Shown here: positions 59,875 to 64,000 of the stretch, in pieces | Layout of the letters: the number at the start of each line of letters is the position of its first letter | Numbering within the stretch: position 1 is the first letter of the stretch | Assembly (NCBI GenBank): GCA_950295325.1 | Contig: OX485807.1 | Coordinates: 6,140,501-6,204,500 of the forward strand | Direction: 5' to 3' | DNA length: 64,000 nucleotides | DNA from: Polytrichum commune | Taxonomy: Eukaryota; Streptophyta; Polytrichopsida; Polytrichales; Polytrichaceae | Program-made: the position numbers and the translations under genes | The notes under the pieces: generated by a model | What the model saw: the letters and a program-made list of their open reading frames with translations, nothing else | Database searches by the model: none | Told to the model about the DNA's origin: nothing

Positions 59875-60104
59875 CATGTGCTATACGGAGATTTTGGGCA
59901 TAATTAATCAAGATTCTAGTGTTTCCAAGACCAACAACCACTTACATCTTGACATCTTTCAGTTTTTCTTGATTAAATTCGAAAAATATTCTGTAAATTC
60001 CTCTAAATGGGTCGGTAATTTTCCTAAAGTCTTGAATTTGAACCACTTATTTCTCAAAGTCAACCATTTCATCTATAACTAGAGGTCAATTCTCCCCATT
60101 CATT
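59875..60104 (+). repeat. dispersed repeat family B, copy 3
   Basis: ATTTTGGGCATAATTAATCA, AAGATTCTAGTGTTTCCAAG, AACCACTTATTTCTCAAAGT and TCATCTATAACTA in the same order as at 24425-24660 and inverted 16342-16095. Confidence 0.65.
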
Positions 60105-60551
60105 GACCAAATGGAGTTTTAAACCAAAAGATAGCCACAATTGTAGCTGAATGGGAGTCTTTAGCTACAAATGGACAACTTTTTAGCACTTGTTATTATC
60201 CAACTAAAGACCAACAATCCGAAAGATCTAAATAGTTAATTGTTTCTTTTGTTTCTTTCTTGACATTTGGTCATAAACTACATATAGTTTGTTAACCTGA
60301 TATTTCGCAACCTGCATCATGCCACCACTTCAAGGTTGTCATGATCATACATCAGAGTACGGAACTTTTCCTAGCATGGTGTGTCCAGAATCCATTTATG
60401 TACAGATTATACAGAGATCACCATGTAGCACAATGATAATTATGTGCATGGTACCAAGGATTTTAGCCGTAAAGAAAGGGTCAAATTGAGATAACACTAT
60501 ACATCTCATTTAGTGTGGCCCACACTATTCATCATCAACCTATCTATGCAA
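60105..60551. other. interval without recognisable gene
   Basis: AT-rich, no recognised feature. Confidence 0.4.
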
Positions 60552-61330
60552 GGGATCTTGCAATCACTAGTTGGGAATCAAAGAAAGTGGCATGAGACAC
60601 TTGTTGCTATGGGACTGCTACAAGACAAGTTAGGAAGGCCACATCAATTTTAATGCCACACTAAGTTAGATGTAGAGTATACTAGTGAATCATGATAGAG
60701 CCCATCTGCGGCTTGGTAAAACATGACTCGGATAAGGAGAGCAGGTTCTCTTCCATGTCGACATTAAAGTTGGTATTCCTTTTTCTTTTCTTTTCTATTC
60801 TTGTAGTGAATCATGCACACTGCGCAAGAGGGAAATGACAATCATAAAACTAGGATATTAGCTTGTAGCTTAAACAATATTGAACCTTGTTATAAATGTC
60901 ATCAATCTTTGACAACTAACTACATAAATATAGTCTCTCATTTGCAATGATTGTCTAACACCCAACTCTCAACAAGTGATTCTAGGAAAGACCCACAAGT
61001 TCTTGGTGCATTAGACTTCTTGCAATCACTGAGTGGGAATAAAAGAAGCTCGCATGGTACATTTGTTATTACATGTCAAGTCAAGGAAGCCACATCGATT
61101 TTAATGCCACACTAAATTGGATATATAATGTAGTGAGTTTTGCACACAAGACATGAAGTACTAGGTAACTTGAAGGATATTGTGCCTCGTTATAATGTCA
61201 TCAATCTTTGAAAACTAATCATATACATATAGTCTCTCATCTATAGTGATTGTCCAACACCCAAATCCCAACAAGTGATTCCAAGTAAGGCCCACAAGTA
61301 GTTGCCCAAGTTCTTGGTGCATTGGGCTTC
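60552..61330 (+). repeat. diverged tandem duplication, two units
   Basis: Unit 1 (about 60552-61018) and unit 2 (about 61019-61330) both run CTTGCAATCACT, CCACATC(A/G)ATTTTAATGCCA, GTCATCAATCTTTGA, ATATAGTCTCTCAT, CAACAAGTGATTC and GTTCTTGGTGCATT. About 150 bp in unit 1 lacks a counterpart in unit 2. Confidence 0.75.
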
Positions 61331-61689
61331 CCAAAAACAACCTCTTCCCACTTGGTGAGTGGGTGGGCTCCGATTTAGCCACGGGGGCCCCGCATGTCAC
61401 ATGTTTGTCAACTTGTGCCCTTTGTAGATGCCATGTGGCTCTATGGTTTATGATTGAAAGGCGTCAATGATAAACTTCCACTTTATGGGTACGCTTTATG
61501 TATTAAACTTGTAATATTGAAGATGTGTGATTTTCCTATCAAAAAGGATTATTGCCCATGGTTAAGGTGAGTGCAGTTACTATGGACACTTTTTCCAGCA
61601 TATGTATGTAGAGGTTTGATATCCATATGGAATTTACATGAGCACAAATCTAGCCAATTTGAATGAGGCATGTGAAAGTTGAGCTTGTC
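61331..61689. other. interval without recognisable gene
   Basis: Nothing recognised. Confidence 0.4.
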
Positions 61690-62265
61690 ATCTTTTGAGA
61701 TTCGTCATTTTAAGGAATAAAATTATCGATTTTATTTATTTATTTTTGTAATCCTTCTCATTTCTATCTTCCTACACAGGAAAAATTTACACTACCTTAT
61801 GAGGTAGAAATACCATAACCCATTAACCACCCTCTAGTCGTGCACTAGACCACCGTCATAATGGTGAAGTGCCATTTCTAAAACGGATCATGGCTTGGAG
61901 GCAACTTCAATGCGTGTACACTTAGTGTAGCCAATGGGAGTCACGTCTTTCGTATGGAAATGCAGATTACCGTGTTCGGTGTAGGGAGAATCTAGTGAAC
62001 AAGTAGGGGGTTGGACGACTTTCCACTTTGAAAAATTGTTGCATTTTTTATATAGGGCAGAAAAATATGAAACAACTTGCATTCTTCATGAATCCTTCTT
62101 GTCTACCTTGAAAAATTATCTCATGATTGTCAGACCAGATCTTCAATGCGAATCACCTTATTTTCACGGGTTTATGATATTTCTACCTTACTTCTCCAGA
62201 TCTTTCACAGAGTCTTTCTAGTGATTGGTTATCGGTGCCTCTACTCTACATACAGGTGGGACGTA
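61690..62265 (+). repeat. dispersed repeat, partner of 7600-7775, with inserted sequence
   Basis: Left part 61690-61810 and right part about 62197-62265 match consecutive segments of 7600-7775. The roughly 390 bp between them are extra here and have no recognised ends. Confidence 0.5.
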
Positions 62266-62382
62266 TGGCAGTACCTTACAACGAAAGTCCATGCTAGTCT
62301 TTGGTTGGCATTTCTTTTCAATACGAAAACGAAGCACACGTCACCATTCATTTACTGATGCTAATTTATTAGGTGTCCATAA

Positions 62383-62776
62383 GAGCATCCTCAGTCGGTC
62401 TAGGTAAAGCTCACTGCAAACCAAGACCTATCTTGCTTAAAATTGCTCAAAATTTAGAGGGAGTGCACCAAATCTTGCTTAAAATGGACAGATCCTCCCA
62501 CACTCCCTCTAAATGTCAAAAATTTGGAGGGAGTGTGGGAGGATCTTTCCATTTTTAAGCAAGATTTGGTGCACTCCCTCTAAATTTTGAAAATGTGGTG
62601 TTTTCAATGAGGGATTTCACCTATGTCAAATTTTTACAATTCTTTTTTCTTGAGAAATATCTCACGTTTATTTAGGTGTGCTTCTAATGATGGTAATTTC
62701 AGTTTCTAATGTTAGGTCAGTCAAAAGATAGGTTTTGGTTTGCAGTGAGCTTTACCTAGACCGACTGAGGATGCTC
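62383..62776. mobile_element. MITE (GAGCATCCTCAG ends) with TAA duplication and internal hairpin
   Basis: GAGCATCCTCAGTCGGTCTA at the left recurs inverted at 62757-62776, and the TIR continues about 48 bp through AGCTCACTGCAAACC. TAA at 62380-62382 and 62777-62779 is the probable target duplication (PIF/Harbinger type). A long near-perfect hairpin lies inside (62448-62590). Confidence 0.85.
62448..62590. repeat. near-perfect hairpin with arms of about 68 bp
   Basis: 62448-62515 (AAATTTAGAGGGAGTGCACC ... CTCCCACACTCCCTCTAAAT) is almost fully complementary to 62522-62590, with a loop of about 6 bases. Transcription would give a miRNA-precursor-like stem. Confidence 0.85.
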
Positions 62777-63097
62777 TAAAGCATGCCATCTTCACAATCC
62801 TCAATCTCTCTTTCCTCCTCTGCTTCAATGTCGCCAGCACAAAGTCATGAAAGGCGTCCGCTTGATTCGCACCCACTTGCTATCACACATCTCGTTATAA
62901 CTTCGACACAGAAAGTCCACAGGTAGAGAGTTTCAGGGTAGCAACTCCCCTGGGAGCGAGATGCCAGTGATGAACCATACATTTATTTGTGTTTGATATT
63001 GTGCCATTGGAATCAGAATCAAAGACCCTGATATAGTCTACCAGGACCCACTGCCTACTTTAGACTGCTTAATCACAAACATATAGACGACACGTTT
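62777..63097. other. interval without recognisable gene
   Basis: Contains a family C-like fragment near 62970-63060 (TTGGAATCAGAATCAAAGAC). No coding signal. Confidence 0.4.
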
Positions 63098-63109
63098 CCC
63101 CCCCCCCCC
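63098..63109 (+). repeat. poly-C run (12 C)
   Basis: Twelve C, followed by GCCCACCCCACCCCCA. Confidence 0.9.
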
Positions 63110-63173
63110 GCCCACCCCACCCCCACTGGATATCACAAAGTCTACAAGAACTCGAACACATCAGTCCAATACT

Positions 63174-63187
63174 CCCCCCCCCCCCCC
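63174..63187 (+). repeat. poly-C run (14 C)
   Basis: Fourteen C, followed by ACCCCCCC. Confidence 0.9.
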
Positions 63188-63283
63188 ACCCCCCCATTTC
63201 TTTTTTGACATATATAGTTTTTGTATTAGGTTTACAAATAGCTCTAGGCAATCCGTTCGTTGGCATGGAATGACAACGCTATA

Positions 63284-63706
63284 CAGTCTACCCTCTATAA
63301 ATGTTAACTCTCGGGAGTGGATCAAAGTTAACATTTATAGATGTGTTAACAGTTAACAATTATAAAATTACTTTTTAAAGCAATATACAAATCTTAACAT
63401 TTATAAATATAAGCAATTGTGAAGAGTCACACAATTGTGAAGAGTCCTTGTGAGAGAATACCATTCATAAAATTGCAAACCCAATCAAAACTTTATTCAA
63501 TATCAAGTTTACAAATCACAGGTGAAGTATGAATCAATGGTTCTTTGGTGAGATCCATATTACGGTTGTATTTCATTCGTTAACATTTATAGAGTCAAAT
63601 TTACAAAGAAGGGAGTACCATTTTGTTAACAGTTAACACGTTTTACATTTATAGTGTGCAATATGTGGGGAGTAGAAGAAAGTTAACATTTATAGAGGGT
63701 GGATTG
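63284..63706. mobile_element. Emigrant-like (pogo/Tc1-mariner) MITE, copy 2
   Basis: Begins CAGTCTACCCTCTATAAATG and ends ATTTATAGAGGGTGGATTG, flanked by TA. It matches 30552-31072 in opposite orientation (for example GTTAACAGTTAACACG, TTACAAAGAAGGGAGTACCA, ATTTCATTCGTTAACA) but is about 100 bp shorter inside. Its terminal dinucleotide has decayed on the right. Confidence 0.9.
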
Positions 63707-64000
63707 TATGTGCAATGTAAAAACCCCATGGAGATAGAGAATGAGAGAGAGAGAGAGAGAGAGATTATAACCCTTGGGCATTGATTGAGTTCATATGTGA
63801 ACCTGTAAATCGTATGAGCTTAGATTTGTAGAGAGGTAAAGGTCTTGTTTTAGGTTTAGGGTTGTATTTCTGAAATTTTAAATGCCTATATGTTGGGGCT
63901 TGTAAATGATTATTCAGGTCACTATGTGTTGCATATCCTTTGACGATTAGTTTCTAGACCTCCTAGACCCACATAACTAATTCAACCGTTTAGTTATTTA
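63707..64000. other. right-edge interval
   Basis: Contains an (AG)n microsatellite at about 63742-63764. No gene recognised. Confidence 0.45.

Noticed and set aside
1-64000. CRISPR arrays, operons, riboswitches, bacterial insertion sequences
   Set aside because: The window is plant nuclear DNA with introns and MITEs. The regular repeats present are minisatellites or MITEs, with no short-repeat/spacer pattern.

Overview
The window looks like nuclear DNA of a land plant. The signs are an intron-containing plant elongator tRNA-Met gene, two split genes whose last exons encode a WRC zinc finger (a plant-specific domain), a broken copy of the plant photomorphogenesis gene COP1, and MITE families with the ends of plant pogo/Emigrant-like, Tourist-like (PIF/Harbinger), hAT-like and Mutator-like elements. 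The species cannot be named from the sequence. The DNA is AT-rich and gene-poor, with small raised-GC patches at the genes.

Layout. 1-9.5 kb: a terminal-inverted-repeat element at the left edge, then decayed AT-rich DNA including a G/T-skewed tract with long G runs. 9.5-13.9 kb (minus strand): a four-exon WRC gene (about 472 aa) with a six-unit minisatellite in intron 1. 14.3-38.6 kb: repeat-dominated DNA holding MITEs of several superfamilies, tandem duplications, one broken SWIM-zinc-finger transposon protein, a LINE 3' remnant and a full SINE with perfect target-site duplications. 38.6-43.0 kb (plus strand): an 86-bp x 3 tandem array followed by the second four-exon WRC gene (about 488 aa), a paralogue of the first in opposite orientation. 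43.3-53.5 kb: a tandem duplication behind gene 2, then more MITEs. 54.2-55.0 kb (minus): a three-exon COP1 pseudogene. 55.6-56.1 kb: a LINE-like remnant. 59.3 kb: tRNA-Met(CAU). 60-64 kb: duplicated repeats, a hairpin MITE and a second Emigrant-like MITE.

The only convincing intact protein genes are the two WRC paralogues, transcribed away from each other about 25.7 kb apart. Their intron positions and phases match, and they share an N-terminal MRIRKR, an exon-2 EH/DLN block, an MTxAELL helix, a HARE-HTH-like (winged-helix) region, the C-C-C-H WRC finger and a C-terminal LLSLLAI/MLSLLAI tail. They probably encode nuclear chromatin- or transcription-associated proteins; that role is inferred from domains only. 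Exons were assigned by aligning the paralogues, splice consensus and frame, without transcript data.
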